A DNA stretch of 64,000 nt from Diphasiastrum complanatum (Eukaryota; Streptophyta; Lycopodiopsida; Lycopodiales; Lycopodiaceae), in assembly GCA_029204225.1 (NCBI GenBank), contig CM055103.1, positions 39,546,125 to 39,610,124 on the forward strand, read 5' to 3'. Positions 11,968-23,811 of this stretch are shown here, one piece after another. The notes under the pieces were generated by a model, which worked only from the letters and a program-made list of their open reading frames with translations, did no database searches and had not been told where the DNA came from. Position numbers and translations under genes: made by a program. The first letter of the stretch is position 1. Each line of letters opens with the position of its first letter.

Positions 11968-12470
11968 ATTGATAGTCAAGCAAGTTCACACATGACTTTT
12001 CATAAAGAGTACTTCACTTCTTTCTTGGCATATGGAGATGACAAGATGGTGATCTACATGGCCAATGATGGTGAGTGTGCAATCAAAGGGATTAGCACAA
12101 TTCCTATTTCTCTCTCTACAAATGATAATGTTCATTTGGAGATGTCTTGTTTATTCCATCTATTACCAAGAATTTTCTTAGTGTGAGTCAATTGCTAAGT
12201 AAAGGCCTCAAAGTTGAGTTTGATGGAGATGCTTGTATGATCAAAAGGAAGGATATCTTGATTGGAAAAGGTAAAAGGCAAGGGAATTGTTCAAACTAGA
12301 TGCTTGTGTTATTGGTGGTAATGGCTAGAAAGACGATTGTGATAGGTCTTCCAAGTTTCTTAAGTGGCATCAATTATGTTTGTGAGTCTTGTGCTTTGTC
12401 TAGTCCAATAGACTACCTTATATAACTAGATCAACATCTAGATCTACAAAGCCTTTTCAAATTGTACATT
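11968..12470 (+). pseudogene. Copia protease and pre-integrase region (broken)
   Basis: After a stop, the protease active-site region reads IDSQASSHMTFHKEYF. The expected D-S-G is changed to D-S-Q, so catalysis would be lost. VIYMANDGECAIKGIST follows (11992-12186). The pre-integrase block to 12470 (VSQLLSKGLKVEFDGDACMIK...) is out of frame. Confidence 0.7.
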
Positions 12471-12474
12471 CGGA

Positions 12475-13269
12475 TATTCATGGAATTACTACAATTAGCG
12501 ATAGTGGAGCTAAGATGTATGTAACTTTCATTGATAATTTTAGTAGATTTTGTTGGATATATCTACTAAAGAACAAGGATGAAGTGTATGATGTCTTTGT
12601 CAAGTTCAAGAATGCAAGGGAGAACCAATTTTCCACAAGGATCAAGTGCTTAAGGAGTGACAATGGTGGTGAGTACATATCTACCAAGTTCAAGGCCTTT
12701 TGTGATGAGCATGGGATCAAGAGGGAGTATACAACACCAAGGACCCCACAACAAAATGGAGTGGATGAAAGGAAGAATAGGAATTTATTTGAAAGTGCTA
12801 AAGCCATGAGATTAAGTGCTAATCTTGATAAAGCATTTTGGGATCAAGCTTTGTTGCATGCCAATTTCTTGTGCAATAGGTGGCCAAGTGCTATTTTGGA
12901 TGGAAGGACACCTTTTGAGATGCTATTCAAGAGGAGGTTGAGTGTCAACTTTCTAAGAACTTTTGGATGAATATGTTATGTCAACATTACTCTTGATGAT
13001 AGGACCAAGGAGGATCCATCTTCAAGAAAAGGTATTTTTGTTGGATATACTGAGGTGAGTAAAGCCTACAAGGTCTACATTTCTTCTACTAACAAAGTGA
13101 TTGTTGGTAGAGACGTCATTTTTTATGAGAGGAACATTCCAAAAGTGTCTTCAAGTACTATTGATGGTAATGTAGATGGATCTAACATTCTTGATGTTGA
13201 TGTAAAGGATCCTATTTTATATGGTGATGATGATGGACCTTCATCAAGTCAAAAGCCAAGGAGAACATT
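12475..13269 (+). pseudogene. Copia integrase (truncated)
   Basis: Core D-D-E region: VTFIDNFSRFCWIYLLKNKDEV, then LRSDNGGEYIS (second Asp), then TPQQNGVDERKNR (third acidic residue kept). A stop occurs after FLRTFG (12970); the C-terminal part resumes at 13055 with VYISSTNKVIVGRDVIF. The frame ends where the Gypsy LTR begins at about 13270. (Note: the first segment is quoted only to about 20 residues.). Confidence 0.85.
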
Positions 13270-14024
13270 TTTTGGAGGGTTTGCGGATCCCAAGGCAACC
13301 CTAACCCTAGTTAATAAGTGAGAGGAATTTGGCACCCTGCATGTGTAAGTCCAACCCGATGATCACATAGTTATTTGATTAATTAGAAGTTAATAAAGGA
13401 CTTTACGTCTTTTTGCGGGACTTTTAATGTCGTAGGGCCTAAATGTCAAGTTAGTGAATAAAGTTGGGTTTCCCTCCAATTTTGATGGTTCCCACACTTT
13501 TTAAAATTTGAATAAAAAGAGAGACAAGACTAGACCAATAGAATTCAGAGGCCAGGGTCCTCCTCTCTACTATAAAAAAGGACCAACTCGAGTTGCTCCT
13601 CATGTTCATTTCCTCATTTCAATAAAGCAGATTGGTTCTCTTTAGAAATGGATTGATGAATGTCCTTGCTCTTCCTCTCTTTTCCTCCATTTATCATGCT
13701 TTCTTTGGATTTTGCTAATTGTTGGATCTGATCATTATTGAAATTGCTATTTCGTATGCTTTTTGTGAGAGAGAAAGGGGGAGAGAGAAGAGTAAGTTTC
13801 TATCATTGTTGTGGATTTAGGGTTAATGGAAGTAGGGTTAATGGATGTAGTGTTAATGCTTAGTGTTAATGTATGTAGTGTTAGATCCTCCATTCATGTT
13901 GAAATCTAAACTATACTATCGCTCTCATGGGAACGAACCTCCGCGTGACAACTAACTCCGTCTCTTTGATGCTAGATTGACTAGATCCTAGATTCAGGTT
14001 AGGCAAGGAAAGATGCCCACTACA
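13270..14024 (+). repeat. Gypsy 1 5' LTR (755 bp)
   Basis: Matches the LTRs of Gypsy element 2 in inverse orientation. The left end is TTTTGGAGGGTTTGCGG (other copies TGTTGGAGGG) and the right end CCCACTACA. It includes TACTATAAAAAAGG (TATA-like, about 13570) and AATAAAG near 13621. Confidence 0.92.
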
Positions 14025-14026
14025 AT

Positions 14027-14049
14027 TTTGGCACCGTTACGGGGGAGCT
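14027..14049 (+). promoter_or_regulatory. Gypsy 1 primer-binding site, tRNA-Asp-like
   Basis: TTTGGCACCGTTACGGGGG lies two bases after the LTR. It is a two-to-three-base variant of the TGGCGCCGTTGCCGGGG site used by Athila/TAT-type plant Gypsy elements. Confidence 0.75.
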
Positions 14050-14499
14050 ACACCAATTTTTCAGTTTGCAGCATGTTTGGTTGATGGTTAGCTTGCATTA
14101 GGAATGAATAGTGTTAAATCTGCATTTTAGGGTTAGTTTGGGATTGATTTTGCTTGATTTGAGTGGATTTGCTCATTTGAAATCTAATCTGATTATTAAA
14201 CAAGAAAAGCTATTTAGATCACCAATCTTAAGATCTATTTGGATTTGAGATATCAGAGAAAATAACAAAAATCGATCAAATCTGTCAAATTTGGTCAAAA
14301 AGAGACAAAAAGCGTCATCAGAGCTCAGAACTCTTTACCCTCTTTTAAGAAACCTTCGCGGAGTTGCAGACACCTTCATTTTTGTTTACAGAACTTTCAG
14401 TTTGAAGGGCAAAGATTAATTCCTAGCAGATTTCTAGAAACATTAGAAAAACCACCAAAAAACACCAAAAATTATCAAAACCCTAAAAAATATTTTAAA

Positions 14500-15490
14500 A
14501 GAACCTTCGCTCGACTCACTGTGCTTAGATGTGATTACACTTGTGATCGACCAGAAAAAGAATTGGGAGTTCACTACGATTCTCAAACAGATACTGTCAA
14601 TTGGATCGAAGCTCTTGAAACAATTGATTGTACAGCAGGATATATGTGTCAACAAGATATTCAATCAGAGATGAGCGAGATTTCCTTATTAGATTGAACT
14701 TTGGATACGCCAATCACATTTTCACTAAATGTACTGAATGTAACCTGGATATCAACAGAACCTATACCAGATCCAATTGAGAATTATCTCATACCAATGA
14801 GCCATGCCTTAACTTATGATGGCAATGCAGAACTTACGGATGAACAGATTCTACATCATATGGATCCGACCAGATTTGGAGTGTGTAATGTTCCTGATAA
14901 ACCAACAATCAAATCGCCCAAAGCAGTTATATTGAAGGGAGACAGGATCACAGGTTCGATGATGAAGAAACAAGCTAAGCAACATTATAATACGGTCCTG
15001 AAATGGGAAAATCCCCCTCAAAAGATTGATTCAAAGGAAGTGTCACCTCTATTGGATAAAGGCAAAGGAAAAGTCAAGAATGATCCTTCAAGTCAGATTT
15101 TCAACAGAATATCATCGTCTAGGAAGTCTTCACCTGTGAAGAAAGATTTATCATCTCGAAAGTCATCGCCTCCATGATCAATTACTGCTAAGAAGGCTAA
15201 ACGAAGATCCAAGACAAGTCCTTTTGAAAAAAAAACAAGCAAATGTAGTCCAGCATGATATGCCAGAGTATTTTAAACGTTATACACTGGATGATGTGGT
15301 TATCATGTTACCTAAAGCACATCATGAACCTGAAGAAACATGTAAGAATCTAAAGAGGTTTATGATGGCCCAGCTAGGACGCAGCCAATGAATCTTGCCG
15401 AACCAGGAGAACCGAAAAAGATTGTACAAGTGGGATCAGAACTTACTCTTGAACAGTATCAAGCACTCCATTTGTTACTTGGACTTATCA
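14500..15490 (+). pseudogene. Gypsy 1 protease-to-RT spacer
   Basis: The frame starts abruptly after A-rich leader sequence, at a deletion point relative to element 2. It reads VHYDSQTDTVNWIEAL, then TAGYMCQQD. A stop (14697) is followed by the 158-codon frame 14701-15177, which ends in a Ser/Lys-rich tail (SSRKSSP repeats). The same segments occur in element 2 at 33140-34033. Function unknown; the position corresponds to the low-complexity linker before RT in this lineage. Confidence 0.75.
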
Positions 15491-15494
15491 AAAT

Positions 15495-16363
15495 TTGAAG
15501 GGTATTCCGACATCAGTGATTGAACATACCATACTTTTAGTACCTGATGCAGTACCAAAGGTTACAAAAATTTATCGTTGTAATCCTAATGTGGAAGATC
15601 TGAAAAGAAAGAACTTCATAGATTGCTTGACGCCGATTTCATTTATGAGATCGAGCATACCGAATGGATTGCACCGATTGTCATTGTTCCTAAGAAAAAT
15701 GGGAAATTGCGAATCTGTGTGAATCTCAAAGCATTGAATAAAGTGACACGGAAGGATCATTTTTCTTTACCTTTTACTGAAAACATTTTGGATCGCCCTA
15801 CTGGAGAGGAAGCTTATAGTTTCCTGGATGGATTTAGTGGTTACGACTAGGTTACGAATCACAAAACTACTTTTGCAATAGAATGGGGCACCTACGCTTA
15901 CAACGTAATGTCGTTTGGACTCTGTAATGCACCAAGTTCATTCCAAAGAGTAATGCAATTTGCCTTTAAAGATTATCTGCAGAAATTCCTTGAAATTTAC
16001 TTGGACGACTTGGGAGTTCATAGTACAGATACAGACCACCTGGATCGATTGGAAAAAGTATTTGAAAGATGCCACAAATATCAGATTGCTCTAAATCCAG
16101 AAAAATGCCATATATGGATTTTGCACGAAGTTGTGCTTGGACATGTGATATCAAGACATGGTATTGCCATCGATTATTATAAGATCAAAGCTATATACAA
16201 ACTAACTATTGTTCCTATTTGGACAGTAGAGGCGTTAGAAGCCTTTGAAAAGTTAAAAAAAGCATCATCTTCAGCACCAATAATGCGTTCTCCATATTGG
16301 ACATTAGAGTTTTATGTTCATACGGAAGTACGCCATTGGATCAGTTTTGATGCAATCAGGTGA
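15495..16363 (+). pseudogene. Gypsy 1 reverse transcriptase (broken)
   Basis: RT motifs in order: SPIVIVPKKNG-like APIVIVPKKNG, LRICVNLKALNKVT, FLDGFSGYD (first catalytic Asp), FGLCNAPSSFQRVMQ and IYLDDLGVHSTD (YLDD catalytic pair, about 15995). Frame changes occur near 15620 and stops near 15850. About 40 residues of the connection domain present in element 2 are missing at about 16195. Confidence 0.9.
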
Positions 16364-16836
16364 CTATGATTATCCTATACGATTTGCAAGCAGACAACTT
16401 ACAGATTCAGAGAAGAATTATTCAACAACAGAACGTGAAGTGCTAGCCATGATTTTTTCTGTTCGAAAATTCCGTCACTACCTCATGGAAACGCACTTTG
16501 TATTTTATACGGATCATCAACCATTACTTGGTAAATAAGACGTGTAATACTGGACGTATTGCAAGATGGTTATTATTATTGACTGAATTTGACTTCCGAA
16601 TTGTGGTCAGAAAGGGGAAGCAACATTATCTAGCCGATCACGTTTCGCGAATTAAATCCGCACCAGTTAATACTGAAGTGGATGACGAACTGCCAGATGC
16701 TGCGTTGTTCTATGTTGAAGCAATTCTTGAGTGGGCGGCAGATATTGTTGAGTACCTGATGCTAGGACAACCGAATCACTCTTTGACAAAAGTACAGAAT
16801 AGACGATTGATTCATAAGGCTCAGTGGATCAGATAA
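16200..16836 (+). pseudogene. Gypsy 1 RNase H
   Basis: Segments include RFASRQLTDSEKNYSTTERE (catalytic Glu region), LAMIFSVRKFRHYLMETHF and YTDHQPLL. After a frame change near 16530 comes GRIARWLLLLTEFDF, then HYLADHVSRI. In element 2 the same place holds a 52-bp foldback. Confidence 0.88.
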
Positions 16837-16859
16837 TATTTTACTAAGATGTTTTTTAT

Positions 16860-17430
16860 CGCATGAAGTACCAGATTTAATCATGTTTTCACATGATGGC
16901 ATGAGTGGAGGACACTTCTCTACAGATATTACTGTTTGCAAACTTTTACAATCTGGATGTTGGTGGCCTATGCTTCATAAGGACAAAAAAATTTTTATTC
17001 AGACATGTGATGTCTGCCAGCGAGCACAACAACCTACTCGACAGAATTATGAACCCTTACAGCCGGTTTTATCGCAAGCACCATTTGAAAAATGGGGACT
17101 GGATTATGTTGGTCCTATTCATCCTGCTGCGCAAGGATCTCAGGCCCGATACATTATCGTCGCAACTGATTATATGACCAAGTGGGTTGAAGCCAAAGCT
17201 GTCAAAGTGGCTGATGTGAAATCTACGGCCAAGTTTCTATATGAAAATATTATAATCAGATTTGGATGTCCGATCGAAATAGTCAGTGATCGGGGTACAC
17301 AATTTGTTAATCAAACAATAAAGTGTTTACTGAAAGATTTTTTTGTTATACAAAGATTTAGTACTCCCGATTATCCCAGAGGGAATGGCCAAGCTGAATC
17401 TTCCAATAAGATTCTCTGCACCATTCTCTT
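16860..17430 (+). pseudogene. Gypsy 1 integrase, C-terminus deleted
   Basis: An HHCC-like region (HDGMSGGHFSTDITV, then CDVCQRAQQ) is followed by GLDYVGPIHPAAQG (first Asp), IVSDRGTQFVN (second Asp) and PRGNGQAESSNKIL (Glu). At about 17430 the frame jumps into the extra ORF, skipping roughly 2.1 kb that element 2 retains (about 28790-31000). Short similarity at the join suggests recombination or template switching. Confidence 0.9.
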
Positions 17431-20400
17431 GCCTTCAAGACGTGGAAGGGAAATCCAAATTTTATATCACTTTCCAGGGAGCCACACACAAGATGCGCAT
17501 CACTGAGGCCGCACTTGCAGCTTAGGAATATCATCTGGTACGCAGGCCTCACCCAATCACAAGCACGCCAAACAGGCCATCAAGCCATTTTTGACCTCAC
17601 CAAGGATCTGCACTAGACTAATGATGGCTACCTTTTGGAAGCCATCACTGAGCCTTCCATCCACGCAGCTACCCAACTATTGAATAATTTCTTGATGGTT
17701 GGCAACCTCAAGAAAGATCGCATCACATCTCAAATCCTTCACAGGATAGTGGAATCCCACACTAAGTTGGCCAAAGCCCCTCTTGAACCATATAACTGGT
17801 TCAAGATTGTTTTTGGTGAGCTCCAGCGAGCTATTAAGGCCAATACTAAGCAGCAGTTTGCCGCTGGCTCTTTATTGTCCCTCTTAGCCGCTTCTCACCT
17901 AGAAAACAGAATCCATGGCTTCCACCTGGATTCCGTGCTTTCGGTCTACGAAGAAGCACTGGTAGAATCATCCCATCAAGTCTCAAGCTCTCATAGTCGT
18001 CATCGTCCATGCAGCGAGATCGTAATTCCTGACTCGCCTTTCGCATCACGACATTGCACTAGACATACCTCGTCAGCTGCGCTTCCACCCCCTGCTGCTG
18101 TTCGCACTGAACTTCTTCCCTCGCCTCTGCTCCCATACAAGGACAGTCTGTGACCGTTGGGTCTACCATTCTCATCACAGCTGCCCAGGCTGCCTCACCC
18201 CCGCACACTGAAACAACCTCACCCAACACACAATTCTTCATGGATATGTTCGATGATTCCGACCCCCTTGGGGCCACCGAAATTTTTGAAATGCCCCAGA
18301 GCCCAGCGCCCTTTGAACCCCAATCCCCTGGAAGAGGATTCAGGTATATCCATGAATCTACTGTTGGTGTCGAAGATACCAGTCAGCAACTACCCACACA
18401 GGGTAGCCCAGCCACACTTCGAGTCGACACAGCTGTAAAGTCACCAAAGCAGTTCGACGCCACGGTGCTTGAAGGGTTTGAAGAGGAGGATACTTTTGAA
18501 GAAGAAGAGACCGTGGCACCTATTCCCTGCCTACCAAGGATAGTACCATCAGGTTCTCCTACTGTTGCCACCTCCATGACCGTAGATTTTGGTGATGCTC
18601 TAGGGTTGGTTTCAAGCCTTGGGCAAGTGATCCAGTCTATGATGAATAAGAAGAAGGAAATGGAGCAAAGGATCTCTGATCTAGGATCCGAAAACACTCT
18701 GATCAGCCAGAAAATTGTCCAGCTGGATCGAGAGTTAAAGATAGCCAAACAACATGAAGATAAGACTGAAAGTGAAAAGAAATTGGCCCAGCAACAAGCT
18801 GATCGCTTCAGAACCTACATCAGCTCCCTGCAAAGCGCCCTGACAACCGCACAAGATCAGGTAGATAAGGCAGTGCAAGATGCCAAGCAATAGGTGCAGC
18901 TGCTGAAGGGGCAATTACAGATGGCCACAAGATCGTACACAGCTTCAAGGTGAATTGGATGCGACCATCCTTGAGCGTGATGCCTATTTGCAAATGCAAA
19001 TACCCGATCATCCAGTCACACCAATGGAGATTGCGTATTTATTCAAGAAAGTGAAAACATACAAAGTGGCCCTTCAGGGATTCCAAGGCTGCTTTGATAG
19101 GTTCAAAGGAGCAGCTTCAACCGAGTTGGCAAAGGCAAAAGAGACCATCACCACCTATGAAAAAGAAGCCGCTCAAGTGTTGGAAGCCGGACCACAAATC
19201 CCCATCTCGGTCATGCCGCAATTCTCCCCTTCATGCCAAGAAGCTATACAAATGGATACAGGGATTGATTCGAGCATGGACCAGGGGGAGCTCCAGATCT
19301 AGCAGATCAACCGCCAACCATACTCGCAGTTGCTTTACTTGGACTTATAAAGATCTCAAAGGGATTTCGACATCAGTTATTGAGCATACCATACCCTTAA
19401 TGCCTAATGCAGTTCCAAAGGTCACAAAGTTCTATCGCTGTAATCCAAATGTTACTGATTTGATAAAGAAAGAGTTACAGAGATTGCTTGAAGCCGATTC
19501 CATTTATGAGATCGAGCGTTTCACCAATTGTGATTGTTCCTAAGAAGAATGGGAAATTGAGAATTTGTGTGAATCTCAAGGCCTTTAACAAAGTGACGCG
19601 AAAGGATCACTTTTCGTTACCTTTTACTGAAGCATTTTGGATCGCCTTGCTAGAGCGGAAGCTTACAGTTTTTTGGATGGATTTAGTGGATACAATCAAG
19701 TCAAATTGCACTTGTAGATCACCACAAATCAGCTTTTGCAACAAAATGGGAAACCTATGCTTATAAAATAATGCCTTTTGGACTCTATAATGCACCAAGT
19801 TTGTTTCAAAGAGTAATGCAGTTTGTTTTTAAAGATTATCTACAAAAAATCCTTGAAATGTACTTGGATGACCTCGAAGTCCATAGCACGAATACAAGAT
19901 TTGATACAGGCATGGACCAGAGTGGAGGGCCTGAAATTCCAAAAACGATGGACACCCAAAGTGTTGAAGCCGGTCCATCTTCTTCAGGGACCAGACCTTT
20001 GTTCAAAAGACCAATCAGCGTCGAGGACTAGATCTAGAGCTTCTTAGCGCAACATCCCCATGAGTCCTCACGTGGTGGTTGGGTCTTTAAGTTTAAGACC
20101 TCTGAAATTGAGGCCGACAAAGAGTTGGATAAGCTACCTGCATTGGCAGAGCGGCCGGTTTGGAGAACTATAGTTTTTGATAAAACTCCGGAATCAATCA
20201 AGAGTTATGTGGCCAGCCCTCGTCAGTTGCACGTAGATCCATACTACGTTCCAATGTCGGGAAGGAATAAGTGGAAGGATTTGGGATTGGCCATGGACAA
20301 AATTACCATCCATACGCCGAACTGGCCAATAATCCACCAACCTCACAGTTGGGAGATATCAGTGGATTTCCAAAGAGCCCTACAAGCATACCAACGGGAG

Positions 20401-20760
20401 TATGTCCACTCTCCCGATCCAACAGTGAGACAATCAATGTTGTTCGCAAAAGATCTAACTCTACTAATGTCCGTTGCAATGCGATGGGATGATTGCCTGC
20501 CACCCTTGGCATTCAATTCAAATCTTCCAATGACATCCGATAAAGTCCAAGACCAGCTGCCGATTGCAAGACTATATAATCGTGCAGCCATGCTGGGAGG
20601 TTCTTGAGAATCAAGATTTGTTGCTTGGACAACTTCAACTTGGATTGTTGGAGCCAATAAGTGTTTTTTTTCGCACAAACATGACTTGAATACGGAGCGC
20701 CTGGAATTCATGGAGAAAGTGCAGTACCATCTCATCAAGGTACAACACGAGCAGAACTAG
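17431..20760 (+). pseudogene. Gypsy 1 extra ORF downstream of pol (coiled-coil protein), interrupted
   Basis: The N-terminal part (17431-18150) reads KSKFYITFQGATHKMRITEA, then LLNNFLMVGNLKKDRITSQI and PYNWFKIVFGELQRAIK. The middle frame (18150-18893, 247 codons) has a Pro/acidic stretch, then about 90 residues with strong heptad character (SENTLISQKIVQLDRELKIA onwards), predicted to be a coiled coil. A third part runs 18955-19302. After the RT insert come 19900-20030 and a frame at 20125-20607 (HVDPYYVPMSGRNKWKDLG onwards). Several stops and frame changes are present. The same protein is encoded by element 2 at 26850-28913, in the sense orientation. Position between integrase and 3' LTR matches extra ORFs known in Athila/TAT-type elements. 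Its role is unknown; I found no membrane segment or envelope signature. Confidence 0.7.
19334..19898 (+). mobile_element. Second reverse-transcriptase fragment inserted in the Gypsy 1 extra ORF
   Basis: About 565 bp duplicate the RT segment from 15474 to about 16030, from LGLIKISKGISTSVIEHT-like sequence to YLDDLEVHST, but with many differences. It is therefore from another family member, not a simple copy of the local RT. The extra-ORF wording D-x(2-6)-MDQG/MDQSGG occurs on both sides (about 19255-19290 and 19898-19930). Confidence 0.75.
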
Positions 20761-20805
20761 AGCCCAAAATGAATAATCTCGCGAGGTGTCATGGGACCGC
20801 CACCA

Positions 20806-20822
20806 GTTTTGGTGGGAGATAT
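20806..20822 (+). promoter_or_regulatory. Gypsy 1 polypurine tract region
   Basis: TTTTGGTGGGAGATAT immediately precedes the 3' LTR. Element 2 has GATGGGGGATACTG in the same place. Confidence 0.6.
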
Positions 20823-21543
20823 TGTTGGAGGGTTTGCGGATATCGAGACAACCCTAACCCTAGTTAATAAGTGAGAGAAAATTGGCACCCAACATGTGTA
20901 AGTCCAACCCGATGATCACATAGTTATTTGATAATTAGAAAGTCAATAAAAGAACTTTAGGCCTTTTTGCGAAACTTTTAATGTTGCAAGCCTAAATGTC
21001 AAGTTAGTGAATAATGTTGGGACTCCCACCAAATTTGGTTCAAATTCAAATTCAAATTGGTTCCCTCCAATTTTGAATGGGTTTCCACTCTTTTTTAAGT
21101 TTGAATAGTTAGGGAGGTAGAAATGGACCAATAGGATTTGGAGACCAGGGTCCTCCTCTCTACTATAACTAGGGCCAAACTCAAGTTTGGAAAACATGTT
21201 GATATCCTCATTTCAATACAAGCAGATTGGTTCTCTTGTGAAATGGACTTGTGAATGTCTTTGCTCTCTATCTTTTTCCTCCATCTCTCATGCTTTTGTT
21301 GCATTTGTTAGTTGTTGGATCTGAATATTTTTGGGATTTATCTTTATTATACTTTTTGTGAGAGAGAAAGAGTAAGTTATCTTCATTGTGTATTGTAGTG
21401 TTAATAGTTGTAGTGTTAATTCTTAGGGTTAATGGATGTTAGAGTTAGATGTGGATCTTCCATTTATGCTAAAATCTGAGATATGCTATCGCTCTAATAA
21501 CGAACCTACGCTTGACAACTAACTTCATCTCCTTGATGCTAGA
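20823..21543 (+). repeat. Gypsy 1 3' LTR, truncated
   Basis: Starts TGTTGGAGGGTTTGCGG and follows the 5' LTR until GATGCTAGAT. The last ~75 bp, ending CCCACTACA in other copies, are replaced by unrelated sequence. Confidence 0.9.
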
Positions 21544-23472
21544 TGTTTGACCTCAGTTTGCGACGCAGTATACAACAAAAGTGAATATTACGTCGAGCTT
21601 CACATGATAGCAGTGATATAAAAACCAAAACCGAGCAATAAAACAAATTTCACATTTTTTCAAAAGCTATTATTGTTCTCTAAATCTTATAGGTTACATT
21701 CTTCGAGGACTCGGAATTTTGGGACGGTGGAGAAGAACAAATTTGTTACTAGCAAATTTGTGATTTTACTAGTGAAATTTATCATTGTTCCAAATTCTTT
21801 TCACTTCATTCAGTTTTGTGGACCCATAACCCATAGACTGCTTGTCACTATACCATGAATGCTGATAATGAATATATGCTTGATTATGAAAATCAATGGG
21901 ATGGAAATGATTATGAGTACGATAACCAAAGTGACTGGTATGATGATGGTGGTGATGATTGTCAACAAGATGAGGAGGAATGTGTTGATGGTGGCGATTA
22001 TCAACAAAATGATCAGCAATATGATGATACGGATGAGCATGAACAATATTTCGATATTGTCAACTAGATAATCAGGAATATTCCAATGGGATCATGTTTG
22101 TCAATTAGATAATCAATAATATCAGCTTGGTGATGCAGACAAATATTACATGGTCCAGATGAAAATGAGTATAACGTTTGATTATGAGGGTCATAATCAC
22201 TCTGAATAGCAACATGAGGACCAAAATAAGCCTAGAGGTCAACCAAATGATATCCTTGAAAGTTGTGATTACAATGAAGAAGATCCTTTAGGTCACAACA
22301 CGTACTACAGAGGAAAACATTGTCAAGAGACAAAATTGCATCCCAATTAGTACATCGGTGATGATGGAGACTACAATGATGCTAGCAAAGCTGGTTCCGA
22401 ACAATATGAAGTTGAAAAAGATAATTCTGAATACCAGTCTTCTCTTTGTACAACGACATTCAACGGTACATCAACACAAATAGTAAATGGTTTCTCTATG
22501 GCTCTCAAACCAATTGTTGAAAATATTGGGTTACAAACAGGAGATAATGCTAGTTATGGGAGCATCGTGACCATTCCTAGTTATTGTTACAATGGTGAGA
22601 GCAGTTCACGTCAGAGACCAATCAACATTAACATATCAAAATTCAAAGATATCTTGACAATGTTCCTTTTGGGAACATAGCAACCTTTGAGGGAGACTTT
22701 GAGAGAGAGATGAGTTCATTACATATTGATGACTAGTTATCTATTGTCGATGAGAATCTTTGACTACATTCTATCTTTGATCAGGGCAAAATTTCCATAG
22801 CAGTATCCTACTTTCAAGGAAAAGCCCATGATTGGTGGCAAGTAGTGTTACATCATCCAAAGTATGAACCCAAGTCATGGGATGATTTCAAGGAGTTTTG
22901 TGCAAAAATATTCATAGATTATTATATGGACTCTTGGTATATGCTGGAACAAACTAGTTCAATGAAGGCATATAATGCGAGGTTCTGTTTGATAGCTTCT
23001 AAATTGAAGATGAAGAGCTATCCATCCAACACTATCTACGTGGTCTTCAAGATCACATTCGTCAACATTTGGATAAAGTACTTCAAGTAAATCCAACTTT
23101 GGAAGATGTAATGCAAAAGGCGTTAATTCAAGATCTAAGATTAAAACAACAAAAGATGCGATTACTACAGATCAAATTGGAGTCTCAACAGGAAGAAATT
23201 CCTACACTTGTGTGTTCAACTCTTCATCAACAAAACTCCCAAGAATTGTCAATATGCCATTCCCAAGCTCACCAAAGTGTTGGTTCGAACACAAGTATTT
23301 TAGAGGAAAACTCTTCAACGAAAGAAGGATCAAAAGGGATCAAGGAATTGCAGCAAGCGACTCTCAATCATCCAATCGAGTCTCAACATCAACAACAGGT
23401 GGCTCATGACATATCCTTTGAGATTACTGATCCGAGAGTTTATGGGCTTAATGCTACAACCGACTATCATTG

Positions 23473-23587
<115 letters not shown>

Positions 23588-23691
23588 ATTGCTTACATCA
23601 AAATGAATATGAGTTGTTCAGATTCCAACATAATAATGCTCTCTTTGAACAAAATGATGAGTTGGAAATGACTAGAATGTGACCAAATGTG

Positions 23692-23811
23692 GACAATGAA
23701 TCACTTGATATGGAGCATTTCTATTTTGATTTATCAAGAACTAATTTATTTGATTTGTTCGACAATGAATCACTTGATTTGGAGCATTTCTATTTTGATT
23801 TGTCAAGAACT
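23692..23811 (+). repeat. 69-bp in-frame tandem duplication in gag
   Basis: GACAATGAATCACTTGAT occurs at 23692 and again at 23761. The 23-residue unit begins DNESLD(M/L)EHFYFDLSRT, and about 1.7 copies are present. Because 69 is a multiple of three, the reading frame was kept. Confidence 0.9.

Larger units (their letters stand above)
11300..13269 (+). mobile_element. Ty1/Copia element (gag to integrase), truncated at both ends
   Basis: Gag, protease and integrase remnants follow each other on the plus strand. The N-terminus of gag and the 5' LTR are missing on the left. On the right the element is cut by the LTR of Gypsy element 1 at 13270, so RT, RNase H and the 3' LTR are gone. The same family appears at 25018-25674 (minus) and 56804-58350 (plus), judged by shared gag and zinc-knuckle wording. 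Confidence 0.85.
13270..21543 (+). mobile_element. Gypsy element 1 (Athila/TAT-like), internally deleted, 3' LTR truncated
   Basis: LTRs at 13270-14024 and 20823-21543 enclose a pol region and a long extra ORF. Compared with Gypsy element 2, it lacks gag and most of protease (a deletion near 14500), about 40 residues after RT (near 16195), and the end of integrase (near 17430). It keeps the C-terminal part of the extra ORF that element 2 has lost. A piece of RT from another copy is inserted at 19334-19898. The 3' LTR stops at GATGCTAGAT and no target duplication survives. Confidence 0.9.

Noticed and set aside
18157-18748. Alternative frames opposite or beside the coiled-coil ORF
   Set aside because: Shadow frames; the frame 18150-18893 matches the homologous ORF in Gypsy element 2.
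21859-22071. Met/Ile-rich frames overlapping the acidic gag start
   Set aside because: Frame-shifted readings of GAT/AAT-rich codons; the acidic frame continues into recognisable gag.
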